A stretch of 29,105 nt of DNA from JBOFCS01 sp051646185 (GCA_051646185.1 JBOFCS010000190.1:1-29105), one strand, 5' to 3'. Positions 6,700-15,778 are shown, numbered from the stretch's first letter. Numbers and translations: made by a program. Notes: generated by a model not told the origin, from the sequence alone.

Positions 6700-8256
6700 C
6701 TATTTCTCAGGGATGAAGCTCATGGCGCGCTCGGCCATTGCGGTGATAGTCAAGCTCGGATTGACACCGATATTGGCGGGTACTGAAGAGCCGTCGCAGA
6801 CAAGAAAATTAGAGTATCCAAATAGTTGATGGCGGGTATCAATAACACCATGCGATTTATCTGATCCGATAATAGCCCCACCAAGGAAATGAGCGGTGGT
6901 GGATGATCCTATGGCTGATTCAATAGTGCTAGCTTGTGCATATCCTTTCATTTTTCTGGCAGCAATTACCGCAACTTTATTTGCAAGAGAACGGACAGGT
7001 TCCATGGAAATGGTTGATGTAGAAGATGTTTGAAGACCACCGGGACCGAGCCCCTTTGTTAGGGTAATTGAGATGTCTTCACTTCCCATGATGGTAAACA
7101 AGACTGATTGCTTGGACCAGTTCTTTGTCCTAACTGTGCGCCAGAGGTGCTGAGGGTAGCGAGCGAGTAGTTCTAGCCAACCACTAAAGGCTTTTTCAGA
7201 ATTAACTATTGGACCGAATATTGCCGCAATTGCACCTCCTTTTAGGCCAAAAGTGTTATTAGTTATATGAGCCCCATTGTCGAGAAAAATGCTTCGTGTT
7301 ATTGCAATATCAGTGCAGTACTCTGCGGCTTTGTTAAATGCGGTTGCTGCCGGAATTGCTTCTGCATTTGTCCGAACATTTTTCCCAAGTTGAGAAGATA
7401 TTTTGGGTAAAGTCCCCTGTTGATAGCATTTTCTGAGTATTTCATTGGTTCCTAGTGTTCCTGCTGATAGAACTATTCCCTTGGTTGTATAGGTTTTTTT
7501 AGGTCCAAGGAGAGTTCCGGGTTTTTTCGTGGAAAGCAGATAACCACCGGCATGGGTAGTTTCAATGAGCTCGACTTTTTGTTGTGGAATTATCTGCACA
7601 CCAAGTTTTTCTGCAAACCACAAATAGTTTTTTGTGAGACTATTTTTTGATCCGTGGCGACATCCCAACATACACTGACCGCATCGAATACATCCAGTTC
7701 TCTCTGGTCCGTTGCCATCAAAGTAAGGATCAGGAACAGTCTTGCCAGGGATGCCAAAATATACCGAGACAGGTGTCGGCTGCGCGCCTTGAGGAGCACC
7801 CAGCTCGGCAGCGATCTCATCCATCAGTTTCTCAGAGGAACCTGCGCCGCAAAATTGGGTCACTCCGAGCATTTTTTTTGCTGTGGCAAAGTGTGGGGCT
7901 AATTCAGCACGCCAGTCACCGAGCTGCCCCCACTGCCGATGCTGGTAAAAAGCATCGGCATGTGGCTCGTACAGAGTATTGGCGTACACCAAACTGCCAC
8001 CGCCAACACCTACGCCAGAAAGCACGGTTGTGTGCTTGAAAGGAGCGAGCCGGAGTATCCCTCTCATCCCAAACTGAGGTGCCCACAAAATCTTTCGAAA
8101 ATTCCATGAACTTTGTGCAAAGTCATTATCACTAAAACGATTACCTTGTTCAATGATAGCCACCCGATAGCCTTTTTCGGCTAGGCGAAGTGCGCTTACC
8201 GAGCCACCGAATCCACTTCCGATAACGATCCAGTCAAAGTCCATATCAATGCGCAT
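6700..8256 (-). CDS. GMC-family FAD oxidoreductase, ChoD/cholesterol-oxidase-like
   Basis: A flavin enzyme that would oxidise an alcohol group on a lipid-like substrate. Residues 7-38 are the FAD Rossmann motif (DWIVIGSGFGGSVSALRL ... EQG). SGVGVGGGSLVYANTLY follows at 80-96, and the C-terminal ANIGVNPSLTITAMAERA is the conserved GMC flavin/substrate segment. CIRCGQCMLGC (Cys 189, 192, 195, 199) has ferredoxin-like spacing; I recall the same cluster in ChoD relatives. At 518 residues it is somewhat shorter than M. tuberculosis ChoD (about 580). There is no signal peptide, so it is probably cytoplasmic or membrane-associated. ATG 8256 has no clear ribosome site; a second ATG four codons on is possible. 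It lies 46 bp after the AraC-type gene on the same strand and is probably co-transcribed with it. The substrate is not proven; cholesterol is only one option. Confidence 0.85.
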   Translation of the reverse strand: MRIDMDFDWIVIGSGFGGSVSALRLAEKGYRVAIIEQGNRFSDNDFAQSSWNFRKILWAPQFGMRGILRLAPFKHTTVLSGVGVGGGSLVYANTLYEPHADAFYQHRQWGQLGDWRAELAPHFATAKKMLGVTQFCGAGSSEKLMDEIAAELGAPQGAQPTPVSVYFGIPGKTVPDPYFDGNGPERTGCIRCGQCMLGCRHGSKNSLTKNYLWFAEKLGVQIIPQQKVELIETTHAGGYLLSTKKPGTLLGPKKTYTTKGIVLSAGTLGTNEILRKCYQQGTLPKISSQLGKNVRTNAEAIPAATAFNKAAEYCTDIAITRSIFLDNGAHITNNTFGLKGGAIAAIFGPIVNSEKAFSGWLELLARYPQHLWRTVRTKNWSKQSVLFTIMGSEDISITLTKGLGPGGLQTSSTSTISMEPVRSLANKVAVIAARKMKGYAQASTIESAIGSSTTAHFLGGAIIGSDKSHGVIDTRHQLFGYSNFLVCDGSSVPANIGVNPSLTITAMAERAMSFIPEK

Positions 8257-8302
8257 AAAAAGTTAGGGTATACCAGATTGTGTCGTGCTGTGTATAAGGA
8301 GC

Positions 8303-9364
8303 TTAGTTGAGGTGATAGTTCTTGCTCATCTTGTTGATGTAGTTGGTTTCTAGCCTAATGTCGCTGGGTGTTTTACTGAACCAACGTTTGCAGCAGCGAG
8401 TTAATGTTGATTGCTCTGACAAACCAACTTTACGTGCCACCGCCGTGAGGGGGAGGTGAGTGTTACGAAGCAGATACTCGGCTTTGGATCGTCTTACCGC
8501 ATCAATAATTTCACGAAATTCACTGCCTTCGGAATAAAGTTGACGTTGCAGGGTACGTGGATGCATATCAAATTTTTTGGCAGTAGAAGATATTGTGGCT
8601 GCGCCATCGGCAAGTGAGGATTCAACAAAACTGTAGACCTGGGCACTTAGCGACTGTGATGCAAAAGAATGTGAATTCCGCAGATGATCAGATAAAAGGC
8701 GGTGAAGAAGTGGGTCAGAATTATTAATAGGAGTTTTTTCATATTTTCTTCGAATGCGCAGTGCAGCAACTGGTTGTTCAAAAAATACATCAACACCAAA
8801 AAAGTCTCGATAGATTTGGGGATCGCCTAAAGGTTTGTGGGGTAAGTGCGCTGATTCCGGAATATAGTTACTTCCGGCCATTAATGTGGCACAGTGGTGA
8901 ATATATGCCAGGCCATGGTCAACGGTTTGGACAAAATCAGTAATCGCGTAGCTACGTGATCGAAAATGAATTTCAGCAATATCAGGGTCGTAGGGGGCAA
9001 GTAGTTCGGGTGGATCAACGAGAACGTCAACGATGAGTGAAAAATCGTCCTTTGTTGAATACTCTGCGGCGGTAAGCAGCGCCGCGCCGTAGGTGGGGCA
9101 GTTATCGAGCAGCATACCTAGTGGTCCCAAATTTTCTTTACCCTGCCTGCTTGCCATTTGCAGGCCAAAGTCGGGGCATTGAAATGCGGTACCGCAATAT
9201 TCCAGCAAATGAGCTACAGCACGAGTGCTGATTGAGATGGAGGTGTCCTCCAAAGCGCTCAGCGGTATTGCAAATTTTTGGCAAAGTTTTTTCGGATCAG
9301 CCCCAAAAGATTGAACAAGATCGGCGAAGCCGATTAAACAAGCGGAGGTGAGCGGGTAATCCAT
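8303..9364 (-). CDS. AraC-family transcriptional regulator
   Basis: A DNA-binding regulator with an N-terminal AraC-type sensing domain (PF12625-like, the OruR/VirS layout; about 200 residues). Its C-terminal domain has two helix-turn-helix units. The first is around ATISSTAKKFDMHPRTLQRQL and the second around LPLTAVARKVGLSEQSTLTRC. The C-terminal KRWFSKTPSDIR matches the usual AraC ending. I start it at ATG 9364 (353 residues) because the longer frame begins at a TTG at 9400 that is itself part of a promoter. It is followed by the GMC oxidoreductase and is divergent from the hydroxylase-Mce operon, so it may control both. In M. tuberculosis a regulator of this build (VirS) sits divergent to a lipid operon and controls it. 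Confidence 0.9.
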   Translation of the reverse strand: MDYPLTSACLIGFADLVQSFGADPKKLCQKFAIPLSALEDTSISISTRAVAHLLEYCGTAFQCPDFGLQMASRQGKENLGPLGMLLDNCPTYGAALLTAAEYSTKDDFSLIVDVLVDPPELLAPYDPDIAEIHFRSRSYAITDFVQTVDHGLAYIHHCATLMAGSNYIPESAHLPHKPLGDPQIYRDFFGVDVFFEQPVAALRIRRKYEKTPINNSDPLLHRLLSDHLRNSHSFASQSLSAQVYSFVESSLADGAATISSTAKKFDMHPRTLQRQLYSEGSEFREIIDAVRRSKAEYLLRNTHLPLTAVARKVGLSEQSTLTRCCKRWFSKTPSDIRLETNYINKMSKNYHLN

Positions 9365-9372
9365 AGTGCAAG

Positions 9373-9400
9373 ATGCTAAGCGGTTGTCGTAAAATGTCAA
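9373..9400 (-). promoter_or_regulatory. Promoter for the AraC gene, giving a leaderless mRNA
   Basis: On the minus strand a perfect -35 TTGACA (9400-9395) is followed by a 16-nt spacer and a -10-like TAGCAT (9378-9373). Only 8 nt separate the -10 from ATG 9364. Transcription would start at or next to the ATG, so the message would be leaderless. This agrees with the absence of a ribosome site there. Confidence 0.6.
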
Positions 9401-9436
9401 GACACGTTGCCCAAGTCACATGAAGAATGAATAGTT

Positions 9437-10753
9437 ATGGAAGTAACACCTGAAAAGGAAAGGGAAGGCCGAGCGAGCATGGTTGGCGGTACGCAGCATA
9501 TCGAAGGGCATAAGCTCGGTTTGTTCAACCTAGAGCTGCCAGTCTTTGGTGAAAAGCACCGGAGGACTGCCAATATCTTCGCTGCAGTTGGCGCTACGAC
9601 GACTGTTATTTCGATGATTGGCACGATGTACTACTTCAACGTTGTTACTTTGCCCGGTGAAGAGCATCCAGTTACCTTTACGCATTTGCTCAATCAGTTG
9701 GAAAGCTATAGTGAATCGCTATTTCGCTATTGGGCGTTCGTAGTGGCAGTTGTTTTTGTTGCGCTCTATCGATTGAGAATATCGTTGCGCGGGTTTTTTG
9801 AATACGAAAAAAGCCTAGGCAAGAAGATAAATCTCCAAGAAGCTACGTCGATATTTGGTTTGAATCTGATTAATCTTATGTTCAGCCCTATTGTCATCGG
9901 GCTGGTAGGAATACTTGCATTGTTTTGGAATGGTTCCCTGCTTAATAAAGAGTTTTTTAATCTTTATGAGTGGATGAGGGAAACGGTAACGCGACTGTTG
10001 GAGTTTGTTCCGACAGTAGTCAGCTTGTCGCCGTGGCCGGCTTTTTTTGTTTCCTATACCCTGGTTACTTTTATTCATTATTGGGTGCACCGACTGGCCC
10101 ACACCAGAAGGTTTTTATGGTTAACTTTGCATAGGACCCACCATATTAGTGAAAACCTTACAATGGTAACCATTGCTCCTGTGGTGGCAAGTTTCCCATT
10201 GTGGCCATTAATGTTGGTTCCGTATTTGCTTACTTATGGTGCAATCACCGGATTATTTACTGATGTACCTCTTTATCATCAGTGGGGCCTGTTCTTCTTG
10301 GGCTATACCATGATTGACGGCTGGTCGCATAGCGCTGCTTTGTATGAAGAGGGTGTAAAGAAGAAGTGGTTAGTACTCTTCGGCAGTTTCAATGGTACTG
10401 GGCTACACCATGTTCTCCATCATTCAGCTGGTGATGAAACCCAAAGAAAGTCATCAAATAATACAGTAAATATTGGCCCAGGGTTCTTTTATGTTTGGGA
10501 TAAAATTTTTGGAACGTATGAGCCACTTAGCAAAAATGTTCCAGAAAAATTTGGTCTACACGGGGATGAGAAAATTTTTATGAATCCCCTTCGGATAGCG
10601 ATGGCTGGGATCATGCAGATTGGTTACGAGTTAAAAAATAACAAAGGGCTACTTACCAAAGTAAAAATTTTGGTTGGTACCACTGAATATAAGCCACAAA
10701 TTACAAAAGATTATTTGTTTAAGGCTGGCGCAAATCTAGCCCATGCAGCCTGA
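9437..10753 (+). CDS. Membrane fatty-acid hydroxylase / sterol-desaturase-type diiron enzyme
   Basis: An integral-membrane O2-dependent hydroxylase or desaturase of 438 residues. It has the His boxes of the superfamily: HYWVHRLAH (H214, H218, H222), LHRTHH (H232, H235, H236), H298 in GWSHSA, and HHVLHH (H324-H329), which bind two irons. Hydrophobic spans lie around 45-70, 98-112, 147-165, 200-217 and 245-292. The first 40 residues are polar. The superfamily acts on sterols, fatty acids, carotenoids or ether lipids, so the substrate is open. ATG 9437 follows a weak GAAG site. It is the first gene of the Mce operon and overlaps the next gene by 11 bp. The 72 bp between its start and the AraC ATG must hold both promoters. 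Confidence 0.85.
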   Translation: MEVTPEKEREGRASMVGGTQHIEGHKLGLFNLELPVFGEKHRRTANIFAAVGATTTVISMIGTMYYFNVVTLPGEEHPVTFTHLLNQLESYSESLFRYWAFVVAVVFVALYRLRISLRGFFEYEKSLGKKINLQEATSIFGLNLINLMFSPIVIGLVGILALFWNGSLLNKEFFNLYEWMRETVTRLLEFVPTVVSLSPWPAFFVSYTLVTFIHYWVHRLAHTRRFLWLTLHRTHHISENLTMVTIAPVVASFPLWPLMLVPYLLTYGAITGLFTDVPLYHQWGLFFLGYTMIDGWSHSAALYEEGVKKKWLVLFGSFNGTGLHHVLHHSAGDETQRKSSNNTVNIGPGFFYVWDKIFGTYEPLSKNVPEKFGLHGDEKIFMNPLRIAMAGIMQIGYELKNNKGLLTKVKILVGTTEYKPQITKDYLFKAGANLAHAA

Positions 10754-11189
10754 TCAAGCTACAAGCCGGTTGTTGCCCGAGTATATAAGGAAAATAGTGC
10801 TAAAAATTATAGCCAGAGTAGTATTGCTGAGTATTGCCATCGCTACAGCTGCAGATGGAATGCAGATTTGTTTCGCCCACTTCATGGGAGTCGGCAGTGT
10901 AACAAATTCGCTAGACGATTATAGTTATATACGTGGTTTTGGTGCTGAACAACTTTCAATGGGTTTGCTTTTTTTCGCCGGGGTAGTGTCTTCTCGCGTT
11001 GCTGCAATTGCCTTACCTGTTGGTGCATTGCATATTTCGGCTTTCTTTTTTGGCAGGGTAATGAGTTGTTTGATCGATGGGGTTCCTTCTGGTCTGTCAG
11101 TGGTGATTTGTGTGGTGGAGGGTATAGCCGCGGTGTTGCTTGTGACAACCTGCTACATCAATAGATCCAGACTGGTGCAAGTGTGGTAG
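10743..11189 (+). CDS. Small four-helix membrane protein, DUF4345-like
   Basis: A 148-residue protein with four hydrophobic spans, at about 25-45, 70-87, 90-108 and 118-138. The central part, SYIRGFGAEQLSMGLLFFAG and then FFFGRVMSCLIDGVPS, has the look of DUF4345 proteins, with a G-rich second helix and GR..S...DG.P before the last helix. No catalytic role is known to me. ATG 10743 lies inside the last codons of the hydroxylase gene, and its own stop overlaps the YrbE A start by 7 bp. It is therefore translationally coupled to both and may be a partner of the hydroxylase or of the permease. The family call is by pattern only. Confidence 0.65.
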   Translation: MQPDQATSRLLPEYIRKIVLKIIARVVLLSIAIATAADGMQICFAHFMGVGSVTNSLDDYSYIRGFGAEQLSMGLLFFAGVVSSRVAAIALPVGALHISAFFFGRVMSCLIDGVPSGLSVVICVVEGIAAVLLVTTCYINRSRLVQVW

Positions 11190-11929
11190 TAGGAAGGACA
11201 GCTGATCTAGCTGTCAAATCTACAGTTGCCTTGGTGAGCGATGCGCTGCGGTTGCGGCACCCTTGGCGAGAGACACTGTTACAAGCACAATTTATTATTA
11301 GTGTGACAACTATTCCAGCTTTGTTGGTATCGATACCTTTTGGGGTAATTGTATCGGTACAGGTTGGTAGTTTAGCCAAACAGATAGGTGCCGAGTCTCT
11401 TTCTGGAGCTGGGGGCCTTGGTGTTATTAGGCAGGGCGCCCCAATGGTGGCGGCACTACTGCTAGCCGGGGCAGTAGGTTCGGCTATTGCAGCTGATCTA
11501 GGCGCACGAACGGTGCGAGAAGAAATTGATGCAATGTCAGTATTAGGAGTAAATCCCTTGCGCCGCTTAGTTGCTCCACGAATAGCAGCTGTGTTAGTTG
11601 TCGCCCCTCTACTGTGTTTGCTCATTATATTTATGGGTCTTATCTCAAGTTACTTAATGTATGTGGTTGGGCAAGATGGAACCCCGGGTGCCTATGTTGA
11701 TTCTTTTAATGCAGTAACCGATGTTGATGATTTGTATATAGCCGTTATTAAAAGTGTAGTTTTTGGTTTTGCGGTGGCGGTCATTTCCTGTGAATGTGGA
11801 TTATCCGCTAAAAACGGAGCTATGGGTGTAGCTGATTCGGTTAATCGAGCAGTTGTTGTCTCGGTTTCAGCGGCAGTAGCTCTTAATGTGATTATCACCC
11901 AAGTAGTTTCTATGATATCGGTGGGGTAG
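11183..11929 (+). CDS. yrbEA: YrbE A, MlaE-type permease subunit of Mce transporter
   Basis: One of the two inner-membrane permease subunits of an Mce lipid importer. It has 248 residues and 5-6 hydrophobic helices. It carries the MlaE signature: AGAVGSAIAADLGARTVREE followed by IDAMSVLGVNPLRRLVAPR, the coupling segment that contacts the MceG/MlaF ATPase. GTG 11183 overlaps the previous gene by 7 bp, and no good ribosome site is seen, so re-initiation is likely. It would pair with YrbE B as a heterodimer. Which mce subtype it belongs to cannot be told from sequence alone, so the symbol is generic. Confidence 0.92.
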   Translation: MVVGRTADLAVKSTVALVSDALRLRHPWRETLLQAQFIISVTTIPALLVSIPFGVIVSVQVGSLAKQIGAESLSGAGGLGVIRQGAPMVAALLLAGAVGSAIAADLGARTVREEIDAMSVLGVNPLRRLVAPRIAAVLVVAPLLCLLIIFMGLISSYLMYVVGQDGTPGAYVDSFNAVTDVDDLYIAVIKSVVFGFAVAVISCECGLSAKNGAMGVADSVNRAVVVSVSAAVALNVIITQVVSMISVG

Positions 11930-11933
11930 TAAG

Positions 11934-12791
11934 TTGACATTGCGAGTAAATAAATTGGGGGCGAAGTACCGCCTTCAGTGGTACGGCAAAAATTTTGCTA
12001 CTAAGTTTGAATTTATTGGACATCAAACTACTTTCGCTTGGTTAGTCTTGCTCTCGGTGCCTTTTGCTCTTATGCATTACCGTCACCATATTCTTAGGCT
12101 TATCACTAGTATGTCTTGGGGACGAGGTTGGAGTTTTACCAACGGGGGCGCCATCGGTATTTTAATTTTCCTGGGTGTATCTATTGGAATTTCTGTTGGT
12201 ATTGATGGGTTTACCGCCTTAGATACTTTTGGGATGGGACCGTTAACGGGATTTATCTCATCGTATGCGGTAACGAGGGAGTTTGCTCCTATTATTGCTG
12301 CCATTGGTTTTGCAGCTCAGGTGGGATGTCGTATGACTGCGGAAATAGGATCAATGCGTATTTCTGAAGAGATCGACGCTTTAGAAGCACAAGCGATTGA
12401 GCCATTGCCATTTGTTGTAACAACTAGGATTCTTGCGGGACTGTGCGTGGTGGTACCCGTTTACTTACTGACACTTATTCTTGGATATTTATCATGCTCA
12501 CTACTAGTAGTTTTCATTCACAAGCAGTCTTCAGGAACCTATGACCACTATTTTACTGAGTTTTTGAGTGGTTCGGACATACTACTTTCAGTAGTGAAAG
12601 TAGTAGTTTTCGTATCTGTATCAATCGGAATACATTGCTACATGGGCTTTTATGCATATGGTGGACCGGAAGGGGTTGGTAGAGCATCGGGTAAAGCTGT
12701 CCGTGCTAGCCTTGTCATGATCATCGTGCTAGATATGATTATGACACTGCTCTTTTGGGGAACTAATTCCGGAATTAGGATATCGGGCTGA
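11934..12791 (+). CDS. yrbEB: YrbE B, MlaE-type permease subunit of Mce transporter
   Basis: The second permease subunit (285 residues). It has a longer N-terminal cytoplasmic part than YrbE A, then hydrophobic helices and the MlaE signature AAQVGCRMTAEIGSMRISEE followed by IDALEAQAIEPLPFVVTTR. It starts at TTG 11934, 4 nt after the YrbE A stop, with GGTGGGG at 11920-11926 as a fitting ribosome site. The stop is 2 nt before the mceA ATG. It would form the membrane channel base with YrbE A. Confidence 0.92.
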   Translation: MTLRVNKLGAKYRLQWYGKNFATKFEFIGHQTTFAWLVLLSVPFALMHYRHHILRLITSMSWGRGWSFTNGGAIGILIFLGVSIGISVGIDGFTALDTFGMGPLTGFISSYAVTREFAPIIAAIGFAAQVGCRMTAEIGSMRISEEIDALEAQAIEPLPFVVTTRILAGLCVVVPVYLLTLILGYLSCSLLVVFIHKQSSGTYDHYFTEFLSGSDILLSVVKVVVFVSVSIGIHCYMGFYAYGGPEGVGRASGKAVRASLVMIIVLDMIMTLLFWGTNSGIRISG

Positions 12792-12793
12792 TA

Positions 12794-13786
12794 ATGTCAA
12801 AATATACTGATGCAAGTGGCAGGGGGCCAAAATCTAGCTCTCTCGCGTTTCGTGGAGTTGCCACGGTAGTAGCAATTTTCCTGTTACTGTTAGCGCTTAC
12901 AATCAAGCAGAACAGAAGCAACCAAGAAGCATCGTTAATTGTGCTAGCAGACAACGTAAGTGATGGATTAAAACCGGGTTCTGAAGTAAAATACCGGGGT
13001 TTAACCGTAGGCTCAGTTCAGAAAGTTACCGGTAACCGCAATGGTTATAAAAACGTGGAAATCACCATCGATAAGAATAACAAAGAAATATTAGCAGGAC
13101 CAATACAGATAGGTTTGATTACTTCGACCATATTTGGAGCTTCGGCTTTGGAGCTCAGTGCATCTGAAGTCAATCCTCAAGTAATAAAAAATGGTCAGGT
13201 GTACGTCGGAAAATCTTTGCAGCGCATAGAGGAAAGTCCGGGACGAAGTCAAGTTCCTGCTGTAGACTCTAATGCGATAAACGAGATTCTTGCCGTTACG
13301 TCAAGAAATTCCTCCTCGATTCCAAGGACCGTTAAAGCATTATTAAAGATGGCGGAGATAATTGATAAAAATAATGCAACAGATCTATCTAAAAATTTGG
13401 CTACTTTGGCCGACGTCGGTGAAGGGATGAACGCTTATACGGCGCCTAGCTATAAAGCAAATGATAATTTTCTTAATTTGATAGCGGTTCAGCCAGAGTA
13501 TATTCCAGGAAAACCTCTTTCACTCAAGGAACTTTTAGCTGGTATTGACTTAGCTAAATTAGATGGATCACTGGATATATTAGGTGATCTGCTTTTGCCG
13601 GCGCTGAAATCTGCACAGGACATCGCTTTTTCTTACGAAAATTCAATTAAGTTGCTTAATAGAATTGAAGGAGCTCTGCCAAGCTCAGAGGGGCAGAATC
13701 ATCTACGAATTCAATTTATTATCAATGAATTTCCACAGTTCATACCTAAATCACTAGATAACAGTGGGGTTGCAAGTGGGAAATAA
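12794..13786 (+). CDS. mceA: MceA, MCE/MlaD-domain protein
   Basis: One of six different MCE-domain subunits thought to form the periplasmic channel of the Mce transporter. It has an N-terminal membrane helix (about residues 20-40) and then the MCE domain: LADNVSDGLKPGSEVKYRGLTVGSV through IGLITSTIFGASALEL, about 46-125. A helical region follows. At 330 residues it is short; mycobacterial MceA proteins are usually about 400-450. It begins 2 nt after YrbE B and overlaps mceB at the 3' end. A/B/C/D assignment here follows gene order plus domain features. Confidence 0.9.
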   Translation: MSKYTDASGRGPKSSSLAFRGVATVVAIFLLLLALTIKQNRSNQEASLIVLADNVSDGLKPGSEVKYRGLTVGSVQKVTGNRNGYKNVEITIDKNNKEILAGPIQIGLITSTIFGASALELSASEVNPQVIKNGQVYVGKSLQRIEESPGRSQVPAVDSNAINEILAVTSRNSSSIPRTVKALLKMAEIIDKNNATDLSKNLATLADVGEGMNAYTAPSYKANDNFLNLIAVQPEYIPGKPLSLKELLAGIDLAKLDGSLDILGDLLLPALKSAQDIAFSYENSIKLLNRIEGALPSSEGQNHLRIQFIINEFPQFIPKSLDNSGVASGK

Positions 13787-14786
13787 GAAGGTACAAAAAG
13801 CAGCATTAGCACTTTCTATCATGATAGTAATTTGTTTCTGTACGACCACCCTGATTATTCGTGCGTTAAAACCAAAGTTACCGTCGAGCATGGTTACCTA
13901 TAGTGCAGTTTTTGATGATACCTCTGGTTTGCTAACAGGAGACTCAGTTCGGCAATCTGGGGTTCTCATCGGGGAGGTTAAGAGTATTCACTTAGTGAAC
14001 AATAAAGCTGAAGTTAATTTTTCTGTGGGAAGTGATCACTTATTATCTACTACTAGTATTATTGCCGTCAGGTTTCAAAATCTTTTAGGCCAAAGATATT
14101 TAGATATTGAAAGTGCATTAAATGTAGGGAAAGAACTTCCTCCAAATTCTCTAATTGGTAGCGAGAACACGGTCTCATCTTTTGACATAACTGACATTTT
14201 TAATGGTTTTGAACCACTGTTCAGTAGCATGAGCCCAGATTCCATTAACAGATTTGGAGAAAATCTTCTTGCTCTTGTCCAAGGTGATGGAACGGGAGTT
14301 GAACAGGTTATCGGAGATATAGACTCAATAGCCGAACTTGCAGTGCGTAAACAATTCGTTCTTGAGCTAATAATAAAAAATCTTGGGAAGATAGCTGAAG
14401 ATATTTCTGGTAAGTCAGAGCAGTTCAATGTTATTCGCAGAGAATTAAATAAAGTAATTGAATTGACTTCAAGTAAGGTTGATGAATTATTAACTATATA
14501 CAAAGATATGAGACAGGCGTTTAGTCCGCTTTCGGGACTAGTTAAAGCCATTGAGAAGTCCGAATTTACTACTGAAATTCCTTTTGAAAAATTCTCGGGA
14601 CTCGGTATTATCAGCGGTGATCAGTTACTCGAATTAACTAGTGTAGTTCCAGGTTTAGCGAATGCTATCCTGTCTGTAAGCGAGGGAAAAAATGCAAGAT
14701 TTCATTGCAAATCGGGTGAAGAAGTTATAGCGGGGATTGGTGAACTATTACTTGTGGCGCAAGGATTGCAGCTATGCAAAGCATAA
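13776..14786 (+). CDS. mceB: MceB, MCE/MlaD-domain protein
   Basis: Second MCE subunit. It has an N-terminal membrane helix (ALALSIMIVICFCTTTLIIRAL), an MCE domain (VFDDTSGLLTGDSVRQSGVLIGEV to the MceB-typical LLGQRYLDIE), and then a long helical part. I start it at GTG 13776, six nt after GGGG at 13766-13769, giving 336 residues. An in-frame GTG at 13764 is less well placed. The start overlaps the end of mceA by 11 bp. It ends with two cysteines (FHCKSGEE and QLCKA) that could form a disulfide. Length is close to that of known MceB proteins (about 340). Confidence 0.9.
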   Translation: MGNKKVQKAALALSIMIVICFCTTTLIIRALKPKLPSSMVTYSAVFDDTSGLLTGDSVRQSGVLIGEVKSIHLVNNKAEVNFSVGSDHLLSTTSIIAVRFQNLLGQRYLDIESALNVGKELPPNSLIGSENTVSSFDITDIFNGFEPLFSSMSPDSINRFGENLLALVQGDGTGVEQVIGDIDSIAELAVRKQFVLELIIKNLGKIAEDISGKSEQFNVIRRELNKVIELTSSKVDELLTIYKDMRQAFSPLSGLVKAIEKSEFTTEIPFEKFSGLGIISGDQLLELTSVVPGLANAILSVSEGKNARFHCKSGEEVIAGIGELLLVAQGLQLCKA

Positions 14787-15778
14787 ACAATAATTTTTTT
14801 GTACTCAGAAATCATAAGAGAGTTTTTATTTCCTTAGCGATTTTTCTGATAATTATACTGGTAACAGGCGTATCAGTGTTTGCCATTAAAAAATATAACG
14901 ACAGAGTAATTTATACAGCAGAATTAGCTGCTTCAGGAGGTTTAAGACCTGGAGATGATGTACTGGTTGCTGGAATTAAAGTTGGTGAGGTTACCGATGT
15001 TTATATTAGCGGTCCAGTGGTGAAGGCAGATTTTACCCTGCTGCAGGATATTCAACTAGGTTCCCAGACATTGTTTGATGTTCGTATGCTAACCCCATTG
15101 GGAGGTCGTTTTGTTCGAATAGTGCCGGGCGGAGCCGAAAGTAATAGTACATTAATACCAATAGATAGAACTAATATCCCTTTTGAAATAGGGCAACTCA
15201 TCCGGCTAGCCACCTCAAAAATTGATGGATTGGATGCTAGGTCTACTCGCTCTACACTGTCGGAATTACTTCCAGCTTTAACAAAGCATTCAGAGCAGAT
15301 TACACGGATATTTGATTCAATCTCCAGCTTATCCGGGATGCTCGATGCTAATCAGAAAGATTTAAAAAGGGGCATTTTGCTTAGTGAAGAGTATACGAGG
15401 GCTACAGCTGCAGAACGCGATGAGATTGAGCTAGGAATTGCTCAGAATTCTTTGATAAGTCAAAAACTTGCTGCGCGGAAAGTGGAAATTGTTAAAGCTG
15501 TAAGCGATTTTCATACGGTTATCAATTTTCTTCGTAGAGTAACTGTTGCAGTTACTCCACAATTAGACAGGTATATCTCTGATGTAGAGCGAATTATTAG
15601 CAGTCTAACGGATGTGGTCCGCGATGTAGAAAATGGGATCGATAATCTTTCCGGTTTAATACAATCTATTCAAGGAAAATTATCCGAATCTTCTTTATTG
15701 AGTAATGAAGTACTCGGTAAAGAAAATTCTGTGGAATTTTGTATTCCAAGTTTGATCGGGGGATGTTCCGGTGAATAG
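14774..15778 (+). CDS. mceC: MceC, MCE/MlaD-domain protein
   Basis: Third MCE subunit, 334 residues. The membrane helix is at about 17-38 (VFISLAIFLIIILVTGVSVFAI). The MCE domain contains LAASGGLRPGDDVLVAGIKVGEV and RMLTPLGGRFVRIVPGG. A long helical segment rich in Leu, Glu and Ser follows to about residue 315. AAGGA at 14761-14765 is 8 nt before the ATG, which lies inside the end of mceB (13-bp overlap). The C-terminus has the cysteine pair FCIPSLIGGCSGE and no Pro-rich tail such as some mycobacterial MceC proteins carry. Confidence 0.9.
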   Translation: MQSINNNFFVLRNHKRVFISLAIFLIIILVTGVSVFAIKKYNDRVIYTAELAASGGLRPGDDVLVAGIKVGEVTDVYISGPVVKADFTLLQDIQLGSQTLFDVRMLTPLGGRFVRIVPGGAESNSTLIPIDRTNIPFEIGQLIRLATSKIDGLDARSTRSTLSELLPALTKHSEQITRIFDSISSLSGMLDANQKDLKRGILLSEEYTRATAAERDEIELGIAQNSLISQKLAARKVEIVKAVSDFHTVINFLRRVTVAVTPQLDRYISDVERIISSLTDVVRDVENGIDNLSGLIQSIQGKLSESSLLSNEVLGKENSVEFCIPSLIGGCSGE

